NCBI GenBank assembly: GCA_020544565.1 | Contig: CP078014.1 | Location: 3,598,016-3,662,015 of the forward strand | Length of the DNA stretch: 64,000 nt | Origin: Bradyrhizobiaceae bacterium | GTDB lineage: Bacteria > Pseudomonadota > Alphaproteobacteria > Rhizobiales > Xanthobacteraceae | Direction: 5' to 3' | Part shown: positions 57,114 to 64,000 of the stretch, piece by piece | Layout of the letters: every line of letters begins with the position of its first letter | Numbering within the stretch: position 1 is the stretch's first letter | Translations under genes and position numbers: made by a program | The notes under the pieces: model-generated | What the model saw: the letters and a program-made list of their open reading frames with translations, nothing else | Databases searched by the model: none | Told to the model about the DNA's origin: nothing

Positions 57114-57269
57114 TCGCGAAACCAGAAGATGCACGACGAGTTTGATTCGATGCAGTTGAATCGGCGCGTCGTCATGCAAGACGGTATTGCGAGTAGCGGC
57201 GGCCGCGTCCTTGGTTTTCCCGGATGCGGCGACTAGACTTCGCCGGTTCTCATGACCGGAAGAGGTTCG
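57114..57269. other. Gap after padD with imperfect palindrome
   Basis: Contains GATTC (57144-57148) and GAATC (57158-57162) inside a longer imperfect inverted repeat (GCACGACGAG at 57131 versus CGTCGTCATGC near 57167). It may end transcription of the upstream set, but no U tract follows. The ribosome site GGAAGAGG of the next gene lies at its right end. Confidence 0.35.
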
Positions 57270-58448
57270 ATGTCGCACGCCCGTTTGTTCACCCCGATTA
57301 CGCTCCGCAATGTCACCGCGCGTAACCGGACCGTGATTTCGCCGATGTGCCAGTATTCGGCCGATGACGGCGTGGCCAATGACTGGCATCTGGTTCATCT
57401 CGGCAAATTCGCCCAGGGCGGGGCCGGAATCGTGATGACCGAGGCCGTCGCCGTCGATGCCGCCGGTCGCATCACCCATGGCGACCTCGGCCTGTGGAAC
57501 GACGGGCAGATCGCGCCGCTCAAGCGCATCGCGGCCTTTCTTCGCGCCAACGGCGCGGTGCCGGCGATCCAGTTGGCGCATGCCGGCCGCAAGGCCAGCA
57601 TGCAGCGGCCGTGGTTCGGCAATGCGGCGCTGACGGCCGCCGATATCGCGCGCGGCGACCGGCCGTGGAGCGTGGTGGCGCCAAGTGCGATCCCGATGGA
57701 CGAAGGCTGGCTGATGCCGCACGAACTCACCGTGCCTGAACTGCGAAGCCTGCGCGAGGACTGGCGACGGGCGACGCTGCGCGCGGTGGAGGCTGGCTTC
57801 GACGTGCTCGAAGTCCACTGCGCCCACGGTTATCTGCTGCACGAGTTCCTGTCGCCGCTGTCGAACCGGCGCGGCGATGATTATGGTGGCGATCGCGCCG
57901 GCCGCATGAAATTCCCGCTGGAGATCATCGAGACCGTGCGCGATGCATGGCCGTCCGACCGGCCGCTGTTCGTGCGGATCTCTGCCGTCGACGGCGTCGA
58001 AGGTGGTCTCGACATCACCGATTCCCTCGCCTTCGTCGGCGCGGCCAAGGCGCGTGGCGTGGACGTGATCGACTGCTCGTCCGGCGGCCTGATGGGGCCG
58101 GCCACCGTGGCGCGAATTCCCCGCGGCTATGGCTTTCAGGCGCCGTTCGCCGAACAGATTCGCCGCGACGCCGAGATCGCCACCATGGCGGTGGGATTGA
58201 TCCTTCATCCGCAGCAGGCGGAGGCGCTCGTCACCGAGGGCAAGGCCGATCTGGTGGCGATCGGACGCGAGGCGCTGTTCGATCCGAACTGGCCGCTGCA
58301 TGCGGAACTGGCGCTGGCCGATACCAAAGGCGAGATCGGCGACGGCACCTTCGATTCATGGCCGAAGCAATATGGCTGGTGGCTGGAACGCCGCGAGCCG
58401 GGATTGCGCCGTCTCGACGGTCCGGCCCTGCCGTTCCGCAAAGTCTAG
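57270..58448 (+). CDS. NADH:flavin oxidoreductase (old yellow enzyme family)
   Basis: 392-residue FMN-dependent ene-reductase of the YqjM/XenA-like class. Landmarks: LFTPITLRNVTARNRTVISPMCQYSADDG (FMN-side Cys), QLAHAGRKAS (substrate His context), the conserved catalytic block VHCAHGYLLHEFLSPLSNRRGDDYGGDRAGRMKFPLEI, and the FMN phosphate site AIGREALFDPNWP. Start ATG 57270 has GGAAGAGG four bases before; an ATG six codons earlier lacks such support. It is separated by 156 bp from the Pad-like genes and may reduce an unsaturated carbonyl, but no link to the cluster is shown. Confidence 0.93.
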   Translation: MSHARLFTPITLRNVTARNRTVISPMCQYSADDGVANDWHLVHLGKFAQGGAGIVMTEAVAVDAAGRITHGDLGLWNDGQIAPLKRIAAFLRANGAVPAIQLAHAGRKASMQRPWFGNAALTAADIARGDRPWSVVAPSAIPMDEGWLMPHELTVPELRSLREDWRRATLRAVEAGFDVLEVHCAHGYLLHEFLSPLSNRRGDDYGGDRAGRMKFPLEIIETVRDAWPSDRPLFVRISAVDGVEGGLDITDSLAFVGAAKARGVDVIDCSSGGLMGPATVARIPRGYGFQAPFAEQIRRDAEIATMAVGLILHPQQAEALVTEGKADLVAIGREALFDPNWPLHAELALADTKGEIGDGTFDSWPKQYGWWLERREPGLRRLDGPALPFRKV

Positions 58449-58674
58449 CGTGCGGGACCATCCATGGGTCCCGTTGTCGGTGGGGTAGCGGCTGTTGACC
58501 GGTCGTCTTTCGTGTTAGAATAATAACGTATCGATGCCGTTGCCGGTTGCGTCGGATCGCTCATATCCTGCGCGTCACCGGCTCACTGGTCCTCGTTCCG
58601 CAGTCCGGTCCGGACCCGCGCAATGGTGCGCCAGATCGTGATGCGGTCGAGAACCTCATTGTCGGGAGGTTCGC

Positions 58675-59049
58675 ATGTCTGCGGAAACCATCAATTCTCA
58701 ACCCGAATCCCGGCCTCATCGCCTGATCGCCAGCGACCGGGTCGAGGGCACGCGGGTGTTCAATGCCGATGGCCGCAAGATCGGTTCGATCAAGCGCTTG
58801 ATGATCGACAAGGCCACCGGCAACGTCGCCTATGCCGTGCTTTGCTTCGGCGGCTTCCTCGGCGTCGGCGAGGACTATCGCCCGCTGCCGTGGGCCAACA
58901 TGAAATACAATCCCGCCATCGAGGCTTACGAACTCACCGCTCTGATGACCGACGAGGAACTGGCGAAAGCGCCGTCGTTCGGCGCGGACAACGAGTTCGA
59001 CTGGGGCAACCGGGTGCGCGAGATCGACACCTACTGGATCGGTTTCTGA
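58675..59049 (+). CDS. PRC-barrel domain protein
   Basis: 124-residue single PRC-barrel protein. RLIASDRVEGTRVFNADGRKIGSIKRLMIDKATGNVAYAVLCFGGFLGVGEDYRPLPW covers the barrel, and the rest is an acidic tail. Start ATG 58675 with CGGGAGG. Proteins of this kind in alphaproteobacteria are widespread, and their role is mostly unknown. The 226-bp gap upstream shows no further feature beyond its ribosome site. Confidence 0.88.
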   Translation: MSAETINSQPESRPHRLIASDRVEGTRVFNADGRKIGSIKRLMIDKATGNVAYAVLCFGGFLGVGEDYRPLPWANMKYNPAIEAYELTALMTDEELAKAPSFGADNEFDWGNRVREIDTYWIGF

Positions 59050-59103
59050 CCAACCGTTGCGGACGGTGCGGCGGTGCCGTCCCGTCCGTGTGGCGTGACC
59101 TTG

Positions 59104-60762
59104 CTAGAGAACCGCCTGCGCCGCCGCCCGCCCGGCATTGCGTCCGGAGAACAGGCAGCCGCCGAGGAAAGTGCCTTCCAGCGAGCGATAGCCGTGCACG
59201 CCGCCGCCGCCGAACCCGGCGGCTTCGCCCACCGCGTAGAGCCCGGGGATGATGTTGCCGTCGGTGCCGAACACGCGGGCATCAAGATCGGTCTCGAAGC
59301 CGCCGAGAGTCTTGCGCGTCAGGATGTTGAGCTTCACTGCGATCAGTGGGCCATGGGCGGGATCGAGAATCTTGTGCGGCTTCGCGGTGCGGATCAGCTT
59401 GTCGCCGATATAGCGCCGCGCGTTGTGGATGCCCATGACCTGGGTGTCCTTGACGTAAGGATTGTCGATCTGGCGGTCGCGCGCCTCGATCTGCCGGCGG
59501 ATGAAGGCGGCGTCAAGCAGGCTCGCGCCGCTGAGCGCGTTCATGGCCGTGACGAGATCGTCGAGATTGTCGCGGACGATGAAGTCCGCGCCCTTGGTCT
59601 TGAAGGCTTCCACTGGGGCGGGGCCGCCCTTGGCCCCGGCGCGGCGCAGCACCTGCCGCCAGCTCTTGCCGGTGAGATCGGGATTCTGCTCCGATCCCGA
59701 CAGGCCGAACTCCTTCTTGATGATGCTCTGGGTCAGAATGAACCAGGAATAATCGTAGCCCGTCTTCATGATGTATTCGAGCTGCGCCAGCGTGTCGTAG
59801 CCGGGATAGAGCGGCGAGGGCAGGCGTTTGCCGGTGGCGTCGAACCACAGCGACGAGGGGCCGGGCAGGATGCGGATGCCGTGCCCCGGCCAGATCGGCG
59901 CCCAGTTGTGGACGCCTTCGACATAGTGCCACATCCGGTCGCGGTTGATGACGCGCGCGCCGACGTCTTCGGTGATGCCGATCATGCGGCCGTCGACATG
60001 GGCTGGCACGCCGCTTACCATGTGCCGCGGCGGCGGCCCGAGGCGTTGCGGCCAGTTGGCGCGCACGAGGTCATGGTTGCCGCCGATGCCGCCCGACGCC
60101 ACGATCACCGCCTGGGCGGTGAAGGCGAAATCGCCGGTCGCGACGCGCGAGGAACTTTCGCCGCGCGGCTCCGACGACGGCGCGAGGATGGTGCCGCTGA
60201 CGCCGGTGACGGCGCCGCCGCTGCGCGTGATGGCGTCGACGCGATGGCGGAATTTGAAGACGAGGCGGCCGCTTTCGGCGTGGGCGCGGGCGCGGCGTTC
60301 GAACGGCGCGACGATGCCGGGGCCGGTGCCCCAGGTGATGTGGAAGCGCGGCACCGAATTGCCATGGCCCATGGCGTCGGTGCCGCCGCGCTCGGCCCAT
60401 CCCACCACAGGGAAAATCCGGTGACCCATGGCGCGCAGCCAGCCGCGCTTCTCGCCGGCGGCGAAGGCGATATAGGCTTCGGCCCATCGGTGCGGCCAGT
60501 GATCCTCGTCGCGGTCGAAGCCGGCGCTGCCCATCCAGTCCTGCAAGGCGAGAGCGTGCGAATCCCGGATGCCGAGCCGCCGCTGTTCCGGCGTATCCAC
60601 CAGGAACAGTCCGCCCAGCGACCAGAACGCCTGGCCGCCGAGATTCTGCTCGCCCTCCTGTTCGACGACGATGACCCGCCGGCCGGCGTCGGCCAGTTCG
60701 GTAGCTGCCACGAGCCCCGCCAGTCCCGCGCCGACGACAATGACGTCCGCCTCGTTCGCCAT
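59104..60762 (-). CDS. FAD-binding dehydrogenase (fumarate reductase/ketosteroid dehydrogenase-like)
   Basis: 552-residue flavoprotein. The FAD-binding GxGxxG is at the N-terminus (VIVVGAGLAGLVAATELADAGRRVIVVE), a second flavin contact is AVIVASGGIGGNHDLV, and the C-terminal FAD site is GLYAVGEAAGFGGGGVHGYRSLEGTFLGGCLFSGRNAGR. It belongs to the large predicted-oxidoreductase group (COG3573) with no assigned substrate. Start ATG 60762 (MANEADVIVVGAG) with GGAGGG; the frame is open 63 codons further without support. It is convergent with the PRC-barrel gene. Confidence 0.9.
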   Translation of the reverse strand: MANEADVIVVGAGLAGLVAATELADAGRRVIVVEQEGEQNLGGQAFWSLGGLFLVDTPEQRRLGIRDSHALALQDWMGSAGFDRDEDHWPHRWAEAYIAFAAGEKRGWLRAMGHRIFPVVGWAERGGTDAMGHGNSVPRFHITWGTGPGIVAPFERRARAHAESGRLVFKFRHRVDAITRSGGAVTGVSGTILAPSSEPRGESSSRVATGDFAFTAQAVIVASGGIGGNHDLVRANWPQRLGPPPRHMVSGVPAHVDGRMIGITEDVGARVINRDRMWHYVEGVHNWAPIWPGHGIRILPGPSSLWFDATGKRLPSPLYPGYDTLAQLEYIMKTGYDYSWFILTQSIIKKEFGLSGSEQNPDLTGKSWRQVLRRAGAKGGPAPVEAFKTKGADFIVRDNLDDLVTAMNALSGASLLDAAFIRRQIEARDRQIDNPYVKDTQVMGIHNARRYIGDKLIRTAKPHKILDPAHGPLIAVKLNILTRKTLGGFETDLDARVFGTDGNIIPGLYAVGEAAGFGGGGVHGYRSLEGTFLGGCLFSGRNAGRAAAQAVL

Positions 60763-60986
60763 TCTTGTGTGCCCTCCGTTGCCGCGAGATAGAACCGTGG
60801 CGCGCCAATGCCGGTCAACGGAAATCGCGGTCCGGGCGCGGATCGGGTGCAGCCCGCCGGCAACACTGCGGCAGAATCCATCGCGAGACGTCCGCGCGAT
60901 CTGGACAAAAACCCGGACTCGCAACACGCTGATACGGCCTCCGTGGATCACCTGCAGGGGTGATGACGGGACGGGTCGGATCAGGC

Positions 60987-61472
60987 ATGAGGTTTTCTGC
61001 GACGAGTCTTGCGGCAGTTCTTGCAGCGGTGCTTGTTCTGGGCGGTGTGCGCGCGAGCCATGCCGTGGTCCGCATTTCCGACGATCGCGGCGGCCGCATC
61101 GGCACCTATGTGGACAAATACGAGGCGCTGAAGGGCTCCGGCGAGACCGTGATGATCGACGGGCTGTGCGCGTCGGCCTGCACCATCGTGCTGGGCGCGG
61201 TTCCCCACGACAAGATCTGCGTAACCGCGCGCGCCAGCCTCGGATTCCACGCCGCGTGGGACCCCGGTAGCGGCGGCCGGCCGGTCACCAATATCGAGGC
61301 GACCCGGATGCTCTACGAGATGTATCCGGCCCGGATCCGGAGCTGGATTGCGCGGCGCGGCGGCCTCAAGCCGCGGATGATCTTCCTGCGCGGCCGTGAA
61401 CTGACCGGCATGTATCGTCCCTGCTACATGGATGCGCAGGCATCCGCGCATGCTGGCAGCAGCCCCCGTTGA
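60987..61472 (+). CDS. Secreted ClpP/crotonase-like protein
   Basis: 161 residues with a Sec signal peptide (MRFSATSLAAVLAAVLVLGG, cleavage near ASHA). The mature region has VDKYEALKGSGETVMIDGLCASACTIVLGAVPHDKICVTARASLGFHAAW. Ser in ASACT and His in GFHAA are candidate catalytic residues of a ClpP-like protease fold. Start ATG 60987 is chosen to match the signal peptide; upstream in-frame Met codons lie outside it. Function is unknown. Confidence 0.75.
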   Translation: MRFSATSLAAVLAAVLVLGGVRASHAVVRISDDRGGRIGTYVDKYEALKGSGETVMIDGLCASACTIVLGAVPHDKICVTARASLGFHAAWDPGSGGRPVTNIEATRMLYEMYPARIRSWIARRGGLKPRMIFLRGRELTGMYRPCYMDAQASAHAGSSPR

Positions 61473-61646
61473 GGGGAGCCGCCGTGCCGCGCAATCGCCC
61501 TCGGCGGTAACGCGTTCAGCGGAATATGATCTGCCTGCGACGCCGGGAACGCTTGCCGGGGGCGGGCGGGAGCCTTATCTCCTGCCTGCCGGTTGAGGCG
61601 GCGCGGCCGGCGATCCTTGCCGCAGGTTTGAGGAACGGAATCCGAC

Positions 61647-62237
61647 ATGGACAAGACGAAACGGCCGCTCGCGGTCATCGCGGCGTTCGCCGCCAGTCTC
61701 GCCATCGGGCTGCTGGTCACGATGTGGCTCGTCGGCGGCTTTCGCGGCGCGACGGCGCCCGCCGCCATCGGCGGCCCGTTCCGCCTGACCGATCAGTCCG
61801 GCCAGACCGTCACCGAGAAATCCCTGCAGGGCAAGCCCAGTATCGTTTTCTTCGGCTTCACCCATTGTCCGGACGTGTGCCCGACCGCGCTGTTCGAAAT
61901 GTCGGAGGTGCTGCGCGCGCTGGGCCCCGACGCCGACAAGGTCAACGCCTATTTCATCTCGGTCGATCCCGAGCGCGACACGGTCGCCGCGATGAAGGAT
62001 TATCTGTCGAGCTTCGATCCGCATCTCAAGGGGCTGACCGGCAGCCCCGAGGAGACCGCCAAGGTGCTCTCGGCCTATCGTGTTTACGCCAAGAAGGTCC
62101 CGCTGAAGGATGGCGACTACACCATGGATCACACCGCGCTGATCTATCTAATGGATCGCAAGGGCAATTTCGTGCGTCCGTTCGACCTCAAGCGCAAGCC
62201 GGAAGAGGCCGCCGCCGATCTCCGGCGCTATCTCTGA
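61647..62237 (+). CDS. SCO1/SenC copper chaperone
   Basis: 196-residue thioredoxin-like membrane-anchored protein that delivers copper to the CuA site of cytochrome oxidase. The N-terminal membrane helix (about 8-31) precedes GGPFRLTDQSGQTV and the copper-binding CPDVCP in FFGFTHCPDVCPTALFEM, with ISVDPERDTVAAMKDYLSSFDPH and the distal His in YTMDHTALIYLMD. Start ATG 61647 with GAGGAACGG. No oxidase genes lie within the window. Confidence 0.95.
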   Translation: MDKTKRPLAVIAAFAASLAIGLLVTMWLVGGFRGATAPAAIGGPFRLTDQSGQTVTEKSLQGKPSIVFFGFTHCPDVCPTALFEMSEVLRALGPDADKVNAYFISVDPERDTVAAMKDYLSSFDPHLKGLTGSPEETAKVLSAYRVYAKKVPLKDGDYTMDHTALIYLMDRKGNFVRPFDLKRKPEEAAADLRRYL

Positions 62238-62241
62238 CCCG

Positions 62242-64000
62242 CTATCCCTCACCTGCCTGCCGCAGCGGGTGCTGTGCCGCCCGCGCAGGGCGCTGCGCCG
62301 CCAGCCGTGAATGACGCGCGAGACCGTGCTCGGTCTTTTCCCAGTGATAGGGCCGCCGCAGCAGCTGATAGAGCGCGCGCCACGCCGCGATCGACAGGCA
62401 GATCCAGTAGAGCGGCGTCAACGCCAGAATCCACGCCTCGCGCAACAGCCCGCGCCGGGCGAGGCCGATCAGCCCGATCGCGACCGTCGACAGATAGCCG
62501 GCGGCCACCGTGGCCAGATAGAGTTCGGCGAAGGGTTGCGAGGCGAACGACGCCACACCAGTGCCGCCGAGCATGATCCGGAGAATGATCTCGCCGAGCA
62601 AAAGCGGATGTGCCAGCGCCGTCAGCACGTTGCCGCCGACCAGAATGTTGAGCGTGAAGAAACCACTCGGCCCGGCGTCGCGCCACAGCTTGAGCGGCGC
62701 GCGCATGTGCACGCCCCAGGTCTGCATCCAGCCTTTCATCCAGCGCGAGCGCTGGCGCAGCCACGCGCCGAACCGCGCCGGCGCTTCCTCGTAGGTGGTC
62801 GATGGAAACATCACGCAGCGCTGCCCGAGGCGCGCCAGCCGGAAGCCGAGATCGGCATCCTCGGTGACGTTCCAGGGGTCCCAGCCGCCGGCGTCGCGCA
62901 ACACCGCGGTGCGGAAATGGTTCGACGAGCCGCCGAGCGGCAGCGGCATGCGGAAATGGGAGAAGCCCTGCAGGAAGGCGTCGAACTGTCCGGCATATTC
63001 CGCCGTGAACATGCGCGGCAGCCAGCCGTCGGCGGTGTTGTCGATGCACAGGCTCGCCTGGACGCAGGCCACGTCCGGATCGTGGGTGCGGAAGGCGTCG
63101 AGCGCCGCGCGCAACTGGCCGGGCTCCGGCCGGTCCTCGGCGTCGTACACGGTGAGGAAGGTGCCGCGCGCGAAGGTCAGCGCGCAGTTGAGCGCCTTCG
63201 GCTTGGTGCGCGGCCCGGCATCGGGTGCGATGATCACTTCGACATGCGGCATCGCGCCCAGTCTGGCGATGGCGGCGCGGGTGTGCAGATCGTCCGGCTC
63301 GATCACGAGTTTGATGTCGAGTTTCTCGCGCGGATAATCGAGGGCGTCGAGCGATCGCATCAGCGGGGCGACCGAAGCGGCCTCGCGATAAAGCGCGGCC
63401 ACCACGGTGTAGACGGGCAGTTCGCTATCGGGCAGCCGGGAGAGGTGCGGCTGCGGCGTCCTGGGTGCGAAACAGCCGGCGAGGCGCAGGCTGGTGAACA
63501 GCAGGAACCAGAGCGACAGAACCACGCCGCCCGCGGTGAGCGCGGCCATCGGCGCCAGCGTGAACAAGGCGAGCGGGCCGGCGAGCCGCGCCAGATAGCG
63601 CGTCGTGGATCGTGTCTTGGATCGTATCTTGGATCGCGCCATGGATGCGGCCGTGCGGTGTGCGGCCGGTTTCGGCGCCGCCGACAGCGCCGGGAACCGG
63701 TCCACGAGGCCATGCGTCGCCACCCGCGCCAGCACATCGCCGCTGGCGCGGGCGAGGAAGGCGTGGAGATCGGCGGTGGAGGCGAGGCGAATGCGAGGGC
63801 GCAATTCCGGATAGGCCGCGATCAGCCGCGCGATGCGCCGCGCCGCGTATCCGCGCGGGGCGACCACATAGACCAGTTGTCCCTGCGTGGCGATCGGCAG
63901 GTAGCCGTGCCGCGCGGCGAGATGGATGGTGTCGTCGGGTAGTGGACAGTCGTCGCGGCCTAGGCCGGCGAAGCTTTCCAGCGCGAGGCCGCTGTCGGCG
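62242..64000 (-). CDS. Family-2 glycosyltransferase, membrane-bound, truncated by window edge
   Basis: The frame is open to base 64000, so the N-terminus is outside; about 585 residues are visible. After an N-terminal cytoplasmic region, a hydrophobic pair precedes the GT2 core. Core motifs: PVYTVVAALYREAASVAPLM, VYDAEDRPEPGQLRAAL (DxD-type metal site), the TEDADLGFRLA motif and the QRSRWMKGWMQT (QxxRW) motif. Several C-terminal membrane helices follow. The architecture is that of processive or integral-membrane polysaccharide synthases; the sugar is unknown. An internal GTG at 63867 is not the start. Its stop lies five bases from the convergent SCO1 stop. Confidence 0.88.
   Translation of the reverse strand, partial: ADSGLALESFAGLGRDDCPLPDDTIHLAARHGYLPIATQGQLVYVVAPRGYAARRIARLIAAYPELRPRIRLASTADLHAFLARASGDVLARVATHGLVDRFPALSAAPKPAAHRTAASMARSKIRSKTRSTTRYLARLAGPLALFTLAPMAALTAGGVVLSLWFLLFTSLRLAGCFAPRTPQPHLSRLPDSELPVYTVVAALYREAASVAPLMRSLDALDYPREKLDIKLVIEPDDLHTRAAIARLGAMPHVEVIIAPDAGPRTKPKALNCALTFARGTFLTVYDAEDRPEPGQLRAALDAFRTHDPDVACVQASLCIDNTADGWLPRMFTAEYAGQFDAFLQGFSHFRMPLPLGGSSNHFRTAVLRDAGGWDPWNVTEDADLGFRLARLGQRCVMFPSTTYEEAPARFGAWLRQRSRWMKGWMQTWGVHMRAPLKLWRDAGPSGFFTLNILVGGNVLTALAHPLLLGEIILRIMLGGTGVASFASQPFAELYLATVAAGYLSTVAIGLIGLARRGLLREAWILALTPLYWICLSIAAWRALYQLLRRPYHWEKTEHGLARHSRLAAQRPARAAQHPLRQAGEG

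Noticed and set aside
57127..57180. Rho-independent terminator after the Pad-like operon
   Set aside because: The inverted repeat is imperfect and is not followed by a T run, so it was recorded only as a gap feature.
39282..57269. Aromatic-acid cluster as a tRNA-Gly-integrated genomic island
   Set aside because: The cluster begins next to a tRNA, a common integration site, but I found no integrase gene and no copy of the tRNA 3' end at the right border near 57.1-57.3 kb. Transfer remains possible but is not supported.

Overview
The window is high-G+C chromosomal DNA from an alphaproteobacterium, most likely of the Bradyrhizobium/Rhodopseudomonas group (Nitrobacteraceae, Hyphomicrobiales). 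The pointers are a GcrA cell-cycle regulator with GANTC sites nearby, a Fur/Mur-type regulator lacking the usual CxxC pair, a SAM-II riboswitch in front of metZ, tsaB-rimI-fur synteny, an OpgC-type glucan succinylase, and the dispersed inverted-repeat elements familiar from these genomes. Placement rests on gene content and style; no rRNA is present to fix it.

Layout. 1-7.5 kb: 3' part of pnp, a Tat-exported superoxide dismutase, an AT-richer gap with a 60-residue ORF and a candidate small RNA, then divergent oxyR/katG and a glutathione transferase, so largely oxidative-stress genes. 7.5-24.3 kb: housekeeping and envelope genes (GT9 glycosyltransferase, PfkB kinase, murJ, trpS, Usp, NfuA-like, tsaB-rimI-fur, HAD, SDR, polysaccharide deacetylase, OmpA-like protein, UPF0104 membrane protein, phoR-like kinase, gcrA). 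24.8-39.2 kb: argD-argF, hslO, apaG, opgC plus an SGNH hydrolase, riboswitch-controlled metZ, a double dCTP-deaminase, an AidB-like acyl-CoA dehydrogenase, a MATE transporter, a degenerate receiver-EAL protein, ogt, and tRNA-Gly(CCC). 57.2-64 kb: OYE-type flavin oxidoreductase, PRC-barrel protein, FAD dehydrogenase, a secreted ClpP-like protein, SCO1 and a truncated family-2 glycosyltransferase.

The stand-out region is 39.5-57.1 kb, a self-contained aromatic-acid cluster. A leftward five-gene operon (FlK-like thioesterase, iorA, iorB, acyl-CoA ligase, tandem HxlR regulator) diverges from a rightward set (DpgC-like cofactor-free dioxygenase, five-gene branched-chain-type ABC importer, and a PadBCD-like molybdoenzyme complex). 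The shared divergent promoter region carries a perfect 18-nt element twice in inverted orientation, one copy per transcription unit. Read as a pathway, the importer and ligase would supply an arylacetyl-CoA. Its alpha carbon could be oxidised to an arylglyoxylate either with O2 (DpgC-like) or without it (PadBCD-like). IorAB would then decarboxylate the 2-oxoacid to an acyl-CoA, or would feed arylpyruvate in at the top. The pairing of an antibiotic-type dioxygenase with an anaerobic-type molybdoenzyme for the same chemical step is the main novelty claim. It is inference from family membership; substrate and regulation are untested.
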